Shown: positions 37,983 to 46,974 of the stretch, piece by piece | Layout: each line of letters begins with the position of its first letter | Numbering within the stretch: position 1 is the stretch's first letter | Assembly: GCA_025499625.1 (NCBI GenBank) | Contig: JAFMVD010000017.1 | Location: 1-64,000, forward strand | Origin: Carboxylicivirga fragile | GTDB lineage: Bacteria > Bacteroidota > Bacteroidia > Bacteroidales > Marinilabiliaceae | Direction of reading: 5' to 3' | DNA: 64,000 nucleotides | Program-made: the position numbers and the translations under genes | The notes under the pieces: generated by a model | The model's input: the letters and a program-made list of their open reading frames with translations, nothing else | Database searches by the model: none | Told to the model about the DNA's origin: nothing

Positions 37983-38834
37983 ATGAATACTTCGTCGAGT
38001 AAATTGACCATTAATATTAAGGGTGATTTAGTGTCATTTGATACGCCCAAGGTTATGGGTATACTTAATATTACACCTGATTCGTTTTACGATGGGGGTA
38101 ATTATCAGATAGCACGAGATATAGAACAGCGCTGTGAACAATTGATTGTGGAAGGTGCTGATATTATTGATGTAGGTGCCTATTCATCCAGGCCTGGTGC
38201 TGATGATGTTGAAGAAAAAGAGGAATTAAATCGATTAGTGCGGGCACTTGAGATAATTCGCAAAAAGCATCCGAATATTGTAATTTCCGTTGATACTTTT
38301 AGGGCATCGGTTGCAGAAGAAGTTGTCAGAAATTTTAATGTCGATATCATTAATGATATTTCGGGAGGCTTAGGTGACGAAAAAATGTTTGAAACAGTGT
38401 CTTCTCTTTCTGTACCGTATGTTTTAATGCATATGAAAGGTACACCAAAGGATATGCAGAAAGATCCTTCTTACAAAAATGTGGTGAAGGAAGTTTCTTT
38501 GTTTTTCTCTCAGCAGATTATGAAATTAAGAGCCTTGGGGCAAAAAGACATTATTCTTGATCCTGGTTTTGGCTTTGGGAAAACCTTAGAGCATAATTAT
38601 CAACTTTTATCGGCCTTAAAACAATTTGAATTATTTGATGTGCCAATATTAGCTGGTGTATCTCGTAAATCAATGATATGTAGGGGTTTGGATATTAATC
38701 CTAAAGATGCACTTAATGGCACTACAGCTTTAAATACCATTGCTCTTTTAAATGGAGCAAATATTTTAAGGGTGCATGATGTTAAAGAAGCCGTAGAATG
38801 TGTTAAATTAGTGCAGCAACTTTTAAAAGCCTAA
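37983..38834 (+). CDS. folP: Dihydropteroate synthase
   Basis: The protein starts at the ATG at 37983 (MNTSSSKL), since the longer frame opens with a TTG four codons upstream. It has the DHPS signatures VMGILNITPDSFYDGG, EGADIIDVGAYSSRPGA, SVDTFRASVA, INDISGG, VLMHMKGTP and ILDPGFGFGKT. It condenses p-aminobenzoate with dihydropterin pyrophosphate in folate synthesis and is the sulfonamide target. The stop is 9 bases before cdaA, an arrangement that recurs in this phylum. Confidence 0.95.
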   Translation: MNTSSSKLTINIKGDLVSFDTPKVMGILNITPDSFYDGGNYQIARDIEQRCEQLIVEGADIIDVGAYSSRPGADDVEEKEELNRLVRALEIIRKKHPNIVISVDTFRASVAEEVVRNFNVDIINDISGGLGDEKMFETVSSLSVPYVLMHMKGTPKDMQKDPSYKNVVKEVSLFFSQQIMKLRALGQKDIILDPGFGFGKTLEHNYQLLSALKQFELFDVPILAGVSRKSMICRGLDINPKDALNGTTALNTIALLNGANILRVHDVKEAVECVKLVQQLLKA

Positions 38835-38843
38835 AATTACTAG

Positions 38844-39611
38844 ATGACTTTTCTGGATATTCGCTTAATTGATCTGGTCGATATTGTTCTTGTGGCCTAC
38901 CTAATGTTTAGAGTTTATAAGCTCATAAAAGGGACGGTTGCCTTGAATATTTTGATTGGAATATTCGCTTTTGTTCTGTTTTGGTTATTGATAAAGGCAT
39001 TTAATATGCAATTGTCATCAAGCATCATGGATAATTTTGTGAATGTTGGTGTAATAGCATTTATAGTTGTTTTTCAGCAGGAAATCAGGCGATTTTTGCT
39101 GCTGTTAGGATCGAAATATAATCTTACTACTCGATTTTCGTTGGATAAGGTTTTTATGAGTGAGTCCAAAGGGATGATGGATATTTATAATAAGCCGGTT
39201 GTGAGGGCGTGTTCTGCTTTAACAAAAACGAAAACAGGAGCGTTAATTGTTATCTCAAAAGATTCTGAATTAATCGATTATGTGCAAACGGGTGAGTTGA
39301 TTAATGGGGTAATATCAACTCAATTATTGGAGAATATTTTTTTTAAGAACAGTCCATTGCATGATGGCGCTGTCATAATTACACGAAATAAGATAAAGGC
39401 TGCAGGTTGCATCTTGCCTGTTTCGCAAAATAGAGATTTACCAAAGAAAGTTGGATTACGACATCGTGCGGCCATGGGGATTACCGAAACAACTAATGCA
39501 GTTGCTATTGTTGTATCAGAGGAAACAGGCCGTATATCCTTTTTTAGTAAGGGGCAGATGGAGATGGGGGTAAGTCCGGAAGAGCTGCAGGAGTTGTTGG
39601 ATAAAGTATAG
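38844..39611 (+). CDS. cdaA: Diadenylate cyclase CdaA
   Basis: A 255-residue protein with three N-terminal membrane helices (about residues 10-80) and a DisA_N/DAC domain. The catalytic motifs are present: HDGAVII (DGA) and LRHRAAMG (RHR), with SEETGRISFF following. It makes the second messenger c-di-AMP from two ATP at the membrane. In Firmicutes it controls potassium and osmotic balance; in Bacteroidota the targets are less known. It lies 9 bases after folP and is probably co-transcribed. No CdaR regulator is adjacent. Confidence 0.95.
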   Translation: MTFLDIRLIDLVDIVLVAYLMFRVYKLIKGTVALNILIGIFAFVLFWLLIKAFNMQLSSSIMDNFVNVGVIAFIVVFQQEIRRFLLLLGSKYNLTTRFSLDKVFMSESKGMMDIYNKPVVRACSALTKTKTGALIVISKDSELIDYVQTGELINGVISTQLLENIFFKNSPLHDGAVIITRNKIKAAGCILPVSQNRDLPKKVGLRHRAAMGITETTNAVAIVVSEETGRISFFSKGQMEMGVSPEELQELLDKV

Positions 39612-39656
39612 ACACGCAAGACTTGATAATTAGCGGAAAAGTAATGAAATTATATA

Positions 39657-40538
39657 ATGCTTAACAGTAAGAATTCAAATAAAATTGCCATTAGCGGTGT
39701 GACGGGTTTTATTGGCCGTAAGCTGAAATCGTTTTTACAGCACAACGGGTTCGAAGTGGTTTCTCTGACGCGAAGAGTTTTGGGATATTCACCTGATAAG
39801 TTGGCCAATGAATTGGAGGGGTGCGAAAGCATAATAAATTTGGCAGGTGCATCTATTGGCAAAAGATGGACCGACAATTATAAGAAAGAAATACTTGACA
39901 GTCGGATAGAGCTTACTCAAAAAATTGTAGCAGCTATGCGTTTAATGGAATGTAAACCTGGTCTTTTTATTTCAGCATCGGCTGTGGGGATTTATGATTC
40001 ATTTGAGGTACATGATGAGTTTTCAACAAATTACTCCAATGATTTTTTAAGTAAGGTTTGCCAAAAGTGGGAGAGGGAAGCTTATAGTGCACAATCCATT
40101 GAGGGAGTGCGTTTATGTATTGTTCGCTTAGGAGTTGTGCTTGGTTCAGAAGGTGGTGCTTTTACCGAGTTAGTAAAGCCTTTTAAGCTTGGCTTAGGAG
40201 CTGTACTAGGAGATGGGCATCAGGTTTTCCCATTTATACATATCAAAGATGTTTTAAGTGGTATGTGGTACTTACTAAAGCGTGAGGCTTCGGGTGGTAT
40301 TTATAATTTTGTTGCGCCACAAATGATTTCCAACAAAGAGTTATGCGATGCTATAGCTATTAAAACGAAAAAGTCTGTTAAGCTGAAGGTTTCGGAATGG
40401 CTGCTTAAAAAACTTGTGGGCGAAGGTGCAGTGATGCTGCTTTCAGGTCAGAAAGTTATACCTGATCGTATGTTAAAAGATGATTTCCATTTCGCCTATC
40501 CAAACATCGAATCGGTATTGGATGATTTATTAAAATAG
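39657..40538 (+). CDS. TIGR01777 family NAD(P)-binding oxidoreductase (YfcH-like)
   Basis: A 293-residue extended SDR-like protein. It has the nucleotide motif GVTGFIGRKL, the conserved NLAGASIGKRWTDNYK stretch that defines TIGR01777, FISASAVGIYD, and a C-terminal DUF1731 segment. Homologues in plants and cyanobacteria affect cell division; the bacterial reaction is unknown. It lies 45 bases after cdaA on the same strand and ends at a terminator, so it may be the last gene of the folP-cdaA unit. Confidence 0.9.
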   Translation: MLNSKNSNKIAISGVTGFIGRKLKSFLQHNGFEVVSLTRRVLGYSPDKLANELEGCESIINLAGASIGKRWTDNYKKEILDSRIELTQKIVAAMRLMECKPGLFISASAVGIYDSFEVHDEFSTNYSNDFLSKVCQKWEREAYSAQSIEGVRLCIVRLGVVLGSEGGAFTELVKPFKLGLGAVLGDGHQVFPFIHIKDVLSGMWYLLKREASGGIYNFVAPQMISNKELCDAIAIKTKKSVKLKVSEWLLKKLVGEGAVMLLSGQKVIPDRMLKDDFHFAYPNIESVLDDLLK

Positions 40539-40562
40539 AGCACTGTTTTAGCACTCTATTTT
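40534..40562. terminator. Bidirectional terminator between the TIGR01777 and PEPCK genes
   Basis: The stem aatagag/ctctatt (40535-40561) with flanking A and T tracts sits between two convergent stop codons. The stem is short (7 bp), so strength is uncertain. Confidence 0.6.
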
Positions 40563-40591
40563 ATTAAATCAGGTTTGCGTTTTTTTTTGAT

Positions 40592-42208
40592 TTATAATTG
40601 AGGTCCTGCCTTTACTAAAGCTTTTCCTTCTTCATTATCAGTGTATTTGTCGAAATTTTGGATAAACTTATTGGCAAGATTTTCAGAACGTTTATACCAT
40701 TCACTTCTATTGTCATAGGTACTACGAGGGTCAAGAATATTCGTATCTACATCGTGTAAGGCTGTTGGTACTTCCAGGTTGAAAATTGGAATCGTTTTAG
40801 TTTCGGCCTTTTCAATTGATCCATCAAGTATGGCATCAATTATTGCTCTGGTATCTTTTATTGAGATGCGGTTACCTGTTCCATTCCATCCGGTATTTAC
40901 CAAATAGGCTGTTGCATTATGAGCTTTCATTTTTCTTACTAATTCTTTTCCATATTTTGTTGGATGAAGCGAAAGAAAGGCTTCTCCAAAACAAGCTGAA
41001 AAGGTTGGCTTAGGTTCTGTTATGCCTCTTTCTGTACCCGCGAGTTTGGCAGTAAATCCTGAAAGAAAATGATATTTGGTTTGTTCAGGTGTAAGTTTTG
41101 ATACCGGTGGCATCACACCAAAGGCATCAGCTGTAAGAAAAATAACTTTATTAGCGTGACCAGCTTTTGAAACAGGCCTAACTATGTTTTCGATGTGATG
41201 AATAGGATAGGAAACACGTGTATTCTCAGTAATTGAATTATCACTAAAATCTATTTTTCCATTGCTGTCGAGTGTAACATTTTCCAATAGTGCATCTCTT
41301 CTGATAGCTTGGTATATGTCGGGCTCATTTTCTGCACTAAGATTGATGGTTTTTGCATAACATCCACCTTCGAAGTTGAATACGCCATCATCATCCCATC
41401 CGTGTTCATCATCACCTATCAGCTCTCTTTTAGGATCAGTAGAAAGGGTTGTTTTTCCGGTTCCGGATAAGCCAAAGAAAATGGCCACATCGCCATTTTT
41501 TCCTTTGTTTGCTGAGCAATGCATAGATGATATGCCATTTAAGGGCAAATAGTAATTCATCATGGCAAACAAACCCTTTTTCATCTCGCCACCATACCAG
41601 GTGCCACCGATGATCTGCATTTTTTCACTTAGATTAAATACGGTGAAAACTTCAGAATTCATTCCATGTTCTTTCCATTTTTCATTGCTTGCCTTTGAGG
41701 CGTTAAGTACAACAAAATCTGGTTCGCCATATCTTTCTAGTTCTTCTTCATTGGGTCTGATAAACATGTTTTTAACAAAGTGGGCTTGCCATGCAACTTC
41801 AGTAATAAATCGGACTTTAAGGCGCGTATTTTCATTCGCACCGCAAAATGTGTCAACCACAAAAAGTGATTTCCCACTAAGTGATTTTGTTACAGTAGTT
41901 TTAAGATCATTCCAAGTTTCTTGCGACAAAGGCTTATTGTCGTTCTTTGCTTTTTCAGAAGTCCACCAAATTGTAGATTTTGTAATGTTGTCTTCTACAA
42001 TGTATTTGTCCTTTGGTGAACGACCAGTGAATTCTCCAGTCATTACATTGATTGCACCAAGTTCTGAGATTTGACCTTTCTCATAACCTTGAAGATTTGG
42101 GTTTATCTCTTCGTTGTACAAAAAGTCGTACGTAGGGTTGTAAATAGTATCTGCGACATCAGTGATACCATACTTTTCTAGGTTGACCATAGATTTAATT
42201 GCTTCCAT
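40592..42208 (-). CDS. pckA: Phosphoenolpyruvate carboxykinase (ATP)
   Basis: A 538-residue enzyme of the ATP-dependent type. Signatures: [31 protein letters not shown], the kinase loop [34 protein letters not shown] and [13 protein letters not shown]. It interconverts oxaloacetate + ATP and PEP + CO2 + ADP; in fermentative Bacteroidota it usually runs in the carboxylating, ATP-forming direction toward succinate. The Met at residue 7 (MVNLEKYG, base 42190) is an equally plausible start. It has a long 500-base upstream region, suggesting regulation. Confidence 0.96.
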   Translation of the reverse strand: MEAIKSMVNLEKYGITDVADTIYNPTYDFLYNEEINPNLQGYEKGQISELGAINVMTGEFTGRSPKDKYIVEDNITKSTIWWTSEKAKNDNKPLSQETWNDLKTTVTKSLSGKSLFVVDTFCGANENTRLKVRFITEVAWQAHFVKNMFIRPNEEELERYGEPDFVVLNASKASNEKWKEHGMNSEVFTVFNLSEKMQIIGGTWYGGEMKKGLFAMMNYYLPLNGISSMHCSANKGKNGDVAIFFGLSGTGKTTLSTDPKRELIGDDEHGWDDDGVFNFEGGCYAKTINLSAENEPDIYQAIRRDALLENVTLDSNGKIDFSDNSITENTRVSYPIHHIENIVRPVSKAGHANKVIFLTADAFGVMPPVSKLTPEQTKYHFLSGFTAKLAGTERGITEPKPTFSACFGEAFLSLHPTKYGKELVRKMKAHNATAYLVNTGWNGTGNRISIKDTRAIIDAILDGSIEKAETKTIPIFNLEVPTALHDVDTNILDPRSTYDNRSEWYKRSENLANKFIQNFDKYTDNEEGKALVKAGPQL

Positions 42209-42664
42209 TCTTGAGAGTTTGTAAGAGGTTTACTTATGAATTGAAAGTTAATATTGATGTTTGTTGTGTTTATTTTATCAATTACTAATATTTTATTAAC
42301 AATTTTAAACTTTAATTAAAAAAAAGAAACAACTAGTATTGAGGAAAAAGTTCTTTAATACAGTTGTTTATCGTTTTTACGTTGACTAATATAACCGCTA
42401 ATATTTGTTAATAGTTTAGCGAAAAACAACTCTTTTTCGAACTTTCTTATTTTTATCCTTGTATTGTCCTGATTATTAGAGTGATAAAAAATCAATTGTG
42501 ACAAAAATCATAAAACCACTTACGGATTGATAGATAGAAATGCTGTTAACAATATGATTTAGAGCGGTTTGCGATTTGTGATATATAAAAATAATAGGGT
42601 ATTATTGGGTTTTTGTCATGTTGTAGTTGGTGGTGATTGATAACATGTAGTTAAGGTATAAAAA
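42209..42664. other. Long AT-rich upstream region of pckA, no gene seen
   Basis: About 455 bases without an open frame or recognisable RNA. It must carry the pckA promoter on the minus strand, but I could not assign boxes with confidence. Confidence 0.4.
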
Positions 42665-42697
42665 AAAACGCACCGTTTTCACGATGCGTTTTCTTTT
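42665..42697 (-). terminator. Terminator of the XerD-type recombinase gene
   Basis: The stem aacgca/tgcgtt with further inner pairing of cgt and acg (42667-42690) is followed on the minus strand by a T tract. It lies 25 bases past the stop at 42715. Confidence 0.78.
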
Positions 42698-42714
42698 GCT
42701 TGTAATTTATTGAT

Positions 42715-43614
42715 TTACGACCTTGGATGGAACTGTATTAAAGTGTTTTTTAAATACTCCTTATCCAAATGAGTGTAAATTTCAGTCGTAATAATTGATT
42801 CGTGACCTAACATTTCTTGAACAGCTCTTAAGTTAGCTCCACCATCAATTAAATGTGTAGCGAATGAATGACGGAAGGTATGCGGGCTTATGTTTTTAGT
42901 AAAGCCTAAACGTTTCGTCAAGTTCTTAATAATAGTGAATATCATTACGCGAGAAAGTTTTTTTCCTCTACGATTCAAAAACAATACATCTTCATCATCT
43001 TTAAAGATGTTCAAGTTTCGGCGATATTCGCTTAAATATAAGTTTATTTCCTTAATGGCCTTTGTGCTGATTGGAACTAGGCGTTCTTTGTTGCCTTTGC
43101 CCTCAATTTTAATAAAGCCTGATTCGAAGAAAAGGTTGGAGATCTTTAACTCGATCAACTCTGAGACACGAAGTCCACAGCTGTATAGTGTTTCCAAAAT
43201 GGCCTTGTTTCTTTGACCTTCTGGTTTTTTAATGTCTACAGCATTGATGATTGTGTCAATTTCTTCAACCGTTAAAATATCCGGTAGCTTGCGGCCAATT
43301 TTTGGCGATTCAAGAAGAGCTGTTGGATCTCTGTCTACTTTTTCTTCAATTAATAAGAATTTGTAGAACGATTTAATCCCACTTATAACTCTGGCTTGAG
43401 TGCGTGGACTTATCCCCCTATGTCCAATCCACTCCATCATTTCCTTAAGGTCAGCAAGAATAACATCTTCTGGTCCCTTTTTCTTACCTTTGTCTTCTAG
43501 AAAGGTAACTAGTTTTGTAAGGTCCGTTACGTAAGCATGAATAGAGTTTTCTGATAAACCCTTTTCAATTTTTAGGTAATTTCGGAACTCGCTAATTTCT
43601 GATTCCCAATTCAT
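42715..43614 (-). CDS. xerD: Site-specific tyrosine recombinase XerD
   Basis: A 299-residue recombinase. The N-terminal SAM-like core-binding domain (about residues 1-90) is followed by the catalytic domain with the active-site set: Arg in YSCGLRVSELIEL, Lys in IEGKGNKERLVPI, His and Arg in SPHTFRHSFATHL, His in MLGHESIITTE and nucleophile Tyr in EIYTHLD. The length and lack of adjacent mobile genes fit the housekeeping chromosome-dimer resolvase XerD rather than an element-borne integrase. XerC versus XerD is not fully settled by sequence alone. Confidence 0.88.
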   Translation of the reverse strand: MNWESEISEFRNYLKIEKGLSENSIHAYVTDLTKLVTFLEDKGKKKGPEDVILADLKEMMEWIGHRGISPRTQARVISGIKSFYKFLLIEEKVDRDPTALLESPKIGRKLPDILTVEEIDTIINAVDIKKPEGQRNKAILETLYSCGLRVSELIELKISNLFFESGFIKIEGKGNKERLVPISTKAIKEINLYLSEYRRNLNIFKDDEDVLFLNRRGKKLSRVMIFTIIKNLTKRLGFTKNISPHTFRHSFATHLIDGGANLRAVQEMLGHESIITTEIYTHLDKEYLKNTLIQFHPRS

Positions 43615-43745
43615 AATTTTTGCGTTTAACTATATTTCCCGATAATTATAGTATCAGTAAAAATAAATATTACATTCATAACGATCAAGGATTTTACTAA
43701 AAATTATTACTATAAAGGTGATTTCTGTCACATTTGTGTCTGCGT

Positions 43746-43780
43746 TTTGTTTTTTATTCGATAAAACAATCGTAATTTTG
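43746..43780 (+). promoter_or_regulatory. Candidate promoter of aroQ
   Basis: TTTG at 43746-43749 and TAATTTTG at 43773-43780 resemble the Bacteroidota -33 and -7 boxes, with a slightly long spacer of 23 bases. The aroQ ATG is 26 bases further on. Confidence 0.4.
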
Positions 43781-43806
43781 CAGCAGGATTTATTCTAAAC
43801 GACTGT

Positions 43807-44232
43807 ATGAATATCTTAATAATTAATGGTCCTAATCTGAATTTGTTGGGCAAGCGAGAGCCTTCTATTTATGGAAGCCAAACATTTGAAGATTATTTCG
43901 AAGAGTTAAGCCAGAATTACAAAAGCCTTAATTTGTCATATTATCAATCTAATCATGAGGGAGATATTTTAGACAAAATACACTCAGTGGGTTTTGATAT
44001 TGATGGTATTGTACTTAATGCTGGTGCCTTCACTCATACGTCATTGGCTATTGCAGATGCTATATCGGCGGTTCAAACTCATGTAGTAGAAGTGCATATA
44101 AGTAATGTTTTTAAACGAGAGGCCGTAAGACATCATTCTTTTATTAGTCCGGTTTGCCTGGGTAGTATTTCCGGATTTGGCTTAGACTCTTATCGTTTAG
44201 CAATTGAAGCTATAATAAAATCAAATAAATAA
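43807..44232 (+). CDS. aroQ: Type II 3-dehydroquinate dehydratase
   Basis: A 141-residue enzyme of the small dodecameric type. It shows IINGPNLNLLGKREPSIYG (catalytic Tyr and Arg on the lid), YQSNHEGDILDKIH, NAGAFTHTSLAIADA and VEVHISNVFKREAVRHHS with the catalytic His. It dehydrates 3-dehydroquinate in the shikimate pathway. It is followed 96 bases later by pyruvate kinase on the same strand. Confidence 0.96.
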   Translation: MNILIINGPNLNLLGKREPSIYGSQTFEDYFEELSQNYKSLNLSYYQSNHEGDILDKIHSVGFDIDGIVLNAGAFTHTSLAIADAISAVQTHVVEVHISNVFKREAVRHHSFISPVCLGSISGFGLDSYRLAIEAIIKSNK

Positions 44233-44328
44233 TAATTAAATAAACGTGTTCACTCATTTGGATTAAGCTGGGGAAGGGCTGTTTCAAATGATGGTATATT
44301 GTTGCATACCACCAAGAAAAATTAAGTT

Positions 44329-45753
44329 ATGAAGAAGTTTACGAAAATTGTTGCTACAATTTCAGATCGACATTGTGAAGTTGATTTTTTAAAAAAGTTG
44401 TATAAGTCGGGAATGAATGTTGTTCGCTTAAATACTGCGCATCAAGATTTTGAAGGAGTAAAGAAGGTGATTGATAATGTGCGTGCCGTCTCTGATAAAA
44501 TTGCAGTATTGATTGATACCAAGGGGCCTGAGATTCGTACAACAAAGTGTGAGGATGATATCGAATTAAAAACTGGCGATGTTGTTAGGGTTAAGGGTGA
44601 TATTGAAGGCATATCGACCAAGGATTGTATCTGTGTGAGTTACGAGCATTTTGTTAGAGATATGCCAGTGGGTGGTCATATGTTGATTGATGATGGTGAG
44701 ATTGATATGGTAGTTGATTCCAAAGAGGATGATGCATTGGTGTGCACAGTATTAAATGATGGAGCGCTTGGAAGTAGAAAAAGTGTAAATGTTCCTGGTG
44801 TTCGAATTAGTTTGCCATCGGTTACCGATAAGGATAAAAATTTCATTCGATTTGCAGCGGAGAATAATATTGACTTTGTTGCTCATTCCTTTGTTCGTAA
44901 TAAGGAAGACGTAATTGAGGTTCAACAAATCTTAAATGAGATGGAGAGCCCAATGAAAATTATTGCTAAGATTGAAAACGAGGAAGGTGTTGAGAATTTG
45001 GATGAAATACTTGAGCATGTACACGGTGTAATGGTAGCTCGTGGTGATTTAGGTATTGAAATCGCTCAGGAAAAAATTCCAGGTTTACAGCGTCAAATGA
45101 TTCGTAGATGTGTTGAAGCTAAAAAGCCGGTTATTGTTGCTACTCAGATGTTGCATTCGATGATTAAAAACCCGCGTCCGACACGTGCAGAAGTTACAGA
45201 TGTGGCAAATGCTATTTATTATCGTACTGATGCTATCATGTTAAGTGGAGAAACAGCTTATGGTAGCTATCCGGTTGAGGCTGTGCAGACGATGGCTAAA
45301 ATAGCAAAAGAGGTAGAGGCATCGAAAGATTCGCGAAATGATATTCCTGTGCCAAAGGGCGAAAAAGATGTAACTGCATATTTGGCTGATACAGCTGTAA
45401 AAGCAAGTCGCTTGTTGGATGTGAAAGCTGTATTAACTGATAGCTTAACTGGTAAAACAGCACGTTACTTAGCTGCCTTTAGGGGTGGATGTCCGGTTTA
45501 TGCTTTGTCTTACAATCAAAACGTTGGGCGCCAATTAGCTCTTTCATATGGTGTTTTTCCTCGTTTAATGGAAGAAGGATCTAACAAGAAAGAAATCCTT
45601 AAGAAGACATTAAAAAAGCTTAAAAAGAAGGATATACTAGGTGAAGATGATTTAGTGGCCTATTTAGGTGGTAGTTTTGGAATAGGTGGAGGTACTACTT
45701 ATTTGGAAATTATTACTGTAAAAGATTTACTTAAGAAGGTCGAGAATGAGTAG
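44329..45753 (+). CDS. pyk: Pyruvate kinase
   Basis: A 474-residue glycolytic enzyme that converts PEP and ADP to pyruvate and ATP. Motifs: MNVVRLNTAH (canonical MNxxRxNxSH with Thr for Ser), DTKGPEIRT, KIENEEGVENLDEIL, the Mg site GVMVARGDLGIEI, and PVIVATQMLHSM followed by RPTRAEVTDVANAI and MLSGETAYG. The C-terminal domain is present, with the expected allosteric fold. In the lid motif, canonical MLESM is LHSM. Ends at a strong terminator. Confidence 0.95.
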   Translation: MKKFTKIVATISDRHCEVDFLKKLYKSGMNVVRLNTAHQDFEGVKKVIDNVRAVSDKIAVLIDTKGPEIRTTKCEDDIELKTGDVVRVKGDIEGISTKDCICVSYEHFVRDMPVGGHMLIDDGEIDMVVDSKEDDALVCTVLNDGALGSRKSVNVPGVRISLPSVTDKDKNFIRFAAENNIDFVAHSFVRNKEDVIEVQQILNEMESPMKIIAKIENEEGVENLDEILEHVHGVMVARGDLGIEIAQEKIPGLQRQMIRRCVEAKKPVIVATQMLHSMIKNPRPTRAEVTDVANAIYYRTDAIMLSGETAYGSYPVEAVQTMAKIAKEVEASKDSRNDIPVPKGEKDVTAYLADTAVKASRLLDVKAVLTDSLTGKTARYLAAFRGGCPVYALSYNQNVGRQLALSYGVFPRLMEEGSNKKEILKKTLKKLKKKDILGEDDLVAYLGGSFGIGGGTTYLEIITVKDLLKKVENE

Positions 45754-45783
45754 ATTTGATAAGTAAACATGATAATGTCAAAG

Positions 45784-45808
45784 AGCCGGTTGTTAAGCCG
45801 GCTTTTTT
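45784..45808 (+). terminator. Terminator of pyruvate kinase
   Basis: The hairpin agccggttgttaagccggct (45784-45803) has a T run to 45808 and lies 31 bases beyond the stop codon. Confidence 0.9.
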
Positions 45809-45865
45809 GTATCCTTTTTTGTGGTGGGGTATCCAACTTGTTTAAGTTAGGAAATGTGTAAAAAC

Positions 45866-45889
45866 AAAAAAGGGAGCTATTGCTCCCTT
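45866..45889 (-). terminator. Terminator of the tRNA-Asp cluster
   Basis: The hairpin agggagctattgctccct (45871-45888) is followed on the minus strand by six T. It is just downstream of the last tRNA-Asp gene. Confidence 0.85.
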
Positions 45890-45893
45890 AATG

Positions 45894-45967
45894 CGGTCTG
45901 GACGGGACTCGAACCCGCGACCTCCGGCGTGACAGGCCGGCATTCTAACCAACTGAACTACCAGACC
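45894..45967 (-). tRNA. tRNA-Asp (GTC), copy 3 in transcription order
   Basis: A 74-base cloverleaf on the minus strand: acceptor stem GGTCTGG/CCAGACC, discriminator G, anticodon loop CTGTCAC with anticodon GTC, and T arm GGGTTCGAGTCCC. CCA is not encoded. It is identical to the two copies that follow at higher coordinates. Confidence 0.97.
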
Positions 45968-45988
45968 CGGTAGTGATTCAAAAAAAAG

Positions 45989-46062
45989 CGGTCTGGACGG
46001 GACTCGAACCCGCGACCTCCGGCGTGACAGGCCGGCATTCTAACCAACTGAACTACCAGACC
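45989..46062 (-). tRNA. tRNA-Asp (GTC), copy 2
   Basis: Identical 74-base tRNA-Asp gene, 21 bases from its neighbour at 45894-45967. The anticodon GTC is read on the minus strand. The short A-rich spacer suggests processing from one transcript. Confidence 0.97.
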
Positions 46063-46096
46063 AGTTTTTGAATCTATATAATGAAACTAAACAATG

Positions 46097-46170
46097 CGGT
46101 CTGGACGGGACTCGAACCCGCGACCTCCGGCGTGACAGGCCGGCATTCTAACCAACTGAACTACCAGACC
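46097..46170 (-). tRNA. tRNA-Asp (GTC), copy 1
   Basis: Identical 74-base tRNA-Asp gene, first in transcription order, 34 bases before copy 2. The promoter should lie in the 260 non-coding bases 46171-46431, where I found no further RNA gene. Confidence 0.97.
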
Positions 46171-46431
46171 AGTTTAGATTTCATATCAGTAAAAATTGCT
46201 TTGTAAATTCGACGTTTAAATTTACATTTTTGCTCTCTACAACTCAATGCTGGCAAGCTTTTGAATTAAATCAAGTCCTTGCTCTTTCTGAAAGCGATGC
46301 AAAGATAGTGCTTCTTTTTTATTATGCAATACCAATTTTAATTTGAGTATCGTATTTTTAAGCTTGTTTCAGGTAGGAGGTTTGAATTCAATATTTTAAA
46401 GCCATAAAAAATATTCATATTCTTTAATAAG

Positions 46432-46974
46432 CTATTTTTCTTTGCTGAAAAAGCTAAAATGCACTTTGCCATATTTCTTTACTTCCATAAAATTCAGGTG
46501 GTTCTCAAAGCTCATTTTATCAGAATGTTCGAGAATGAAAATTGCATCAGACTTAAGTAGATCATATTTAAAAAAGATATCAGGAATCGCTTCGAAATTA
46601 TGCATATCGAATGGCGGATCGGCAAAAACCAGGTCGAACTGCTCTGTGCATTTTGAAATAAACTTAAATACGTCCGCTTTAAACACCTTAATTTGTTTAT
46701 CGAGCTCAAACTCATTGCAGGTAGATTTAATAAAGCTATAATGCTTGTAGTTCATTTCAACCGTAGTGATGTTCTCACAGCCTCGAGACGCAAATTCATA
46801 GGATATGCTTCCGGTTCCACCAAATAGGTCAAGCACCTTTAATTCATCAAAGCTAATACGATTATTAAGGATATTAAAAAGGCTTTCGCGTGCAATGTCA
46901 GTTGTTGGTCTTGCCTTAAAGCTTTTTGGTGGTGAAAATCGTCTTCCTTTGAGTTTTCCGCTTATTACACGCAT
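46432..46974 (-). CDS. rsmD: 16S rRNA (guanine(966)-N2)-methyltransferase RsmD
   Basis: A 180-residue SAM-dependent methyltransferase with the diagnostic N-terminal run MRVISGKLKGRRF, then RPTTDIARESLFNIL, the SAM motif VLDLFGGTGSISYEFASRG and the catalytic VFADPPFD (usually DPPY or DPPF). It methylates G966 of 16S rRNA in the assembled 30S subunit. Its start overlaps the end of the DUF3822 gene by 10 bases, so the two are translationally coupled. Confidence 0.95.
   Translation of the reverse strand: MRVISGKLKGRRFSPPKSFKARPTTDIARESLFNILNNRISFDELKVLDLFGGTGSISYEFASRGCENITTVEMNYKHYSFIKSTCNEFELDKQIKVFKADVFKFISKCTEQFDLVFADPPFDMHNFEAIPDIFFKYDLLKSDAIFILEHSDKMSFENHLNFMEVKKYGKVHFSFFSKEK

Noticed and set aside
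42715-43614. Integrase of a genomic island
   Set aside because: Length, motifs and neighbours (aroQ, pckA, pyk) fit housekeeping XerD; no attachment-site repeats or cargo genes are visible, and the tRNA-Asp cluster is not split.
45894-46170. Three repeats with unlike spacers that resemble a CRISPR array
   Set aside because: Each 74-base repeat folds as a tRNA-Asp cloverleaf with anticodon GTC; there are no cas genes, and the spacers are short and A-rich.
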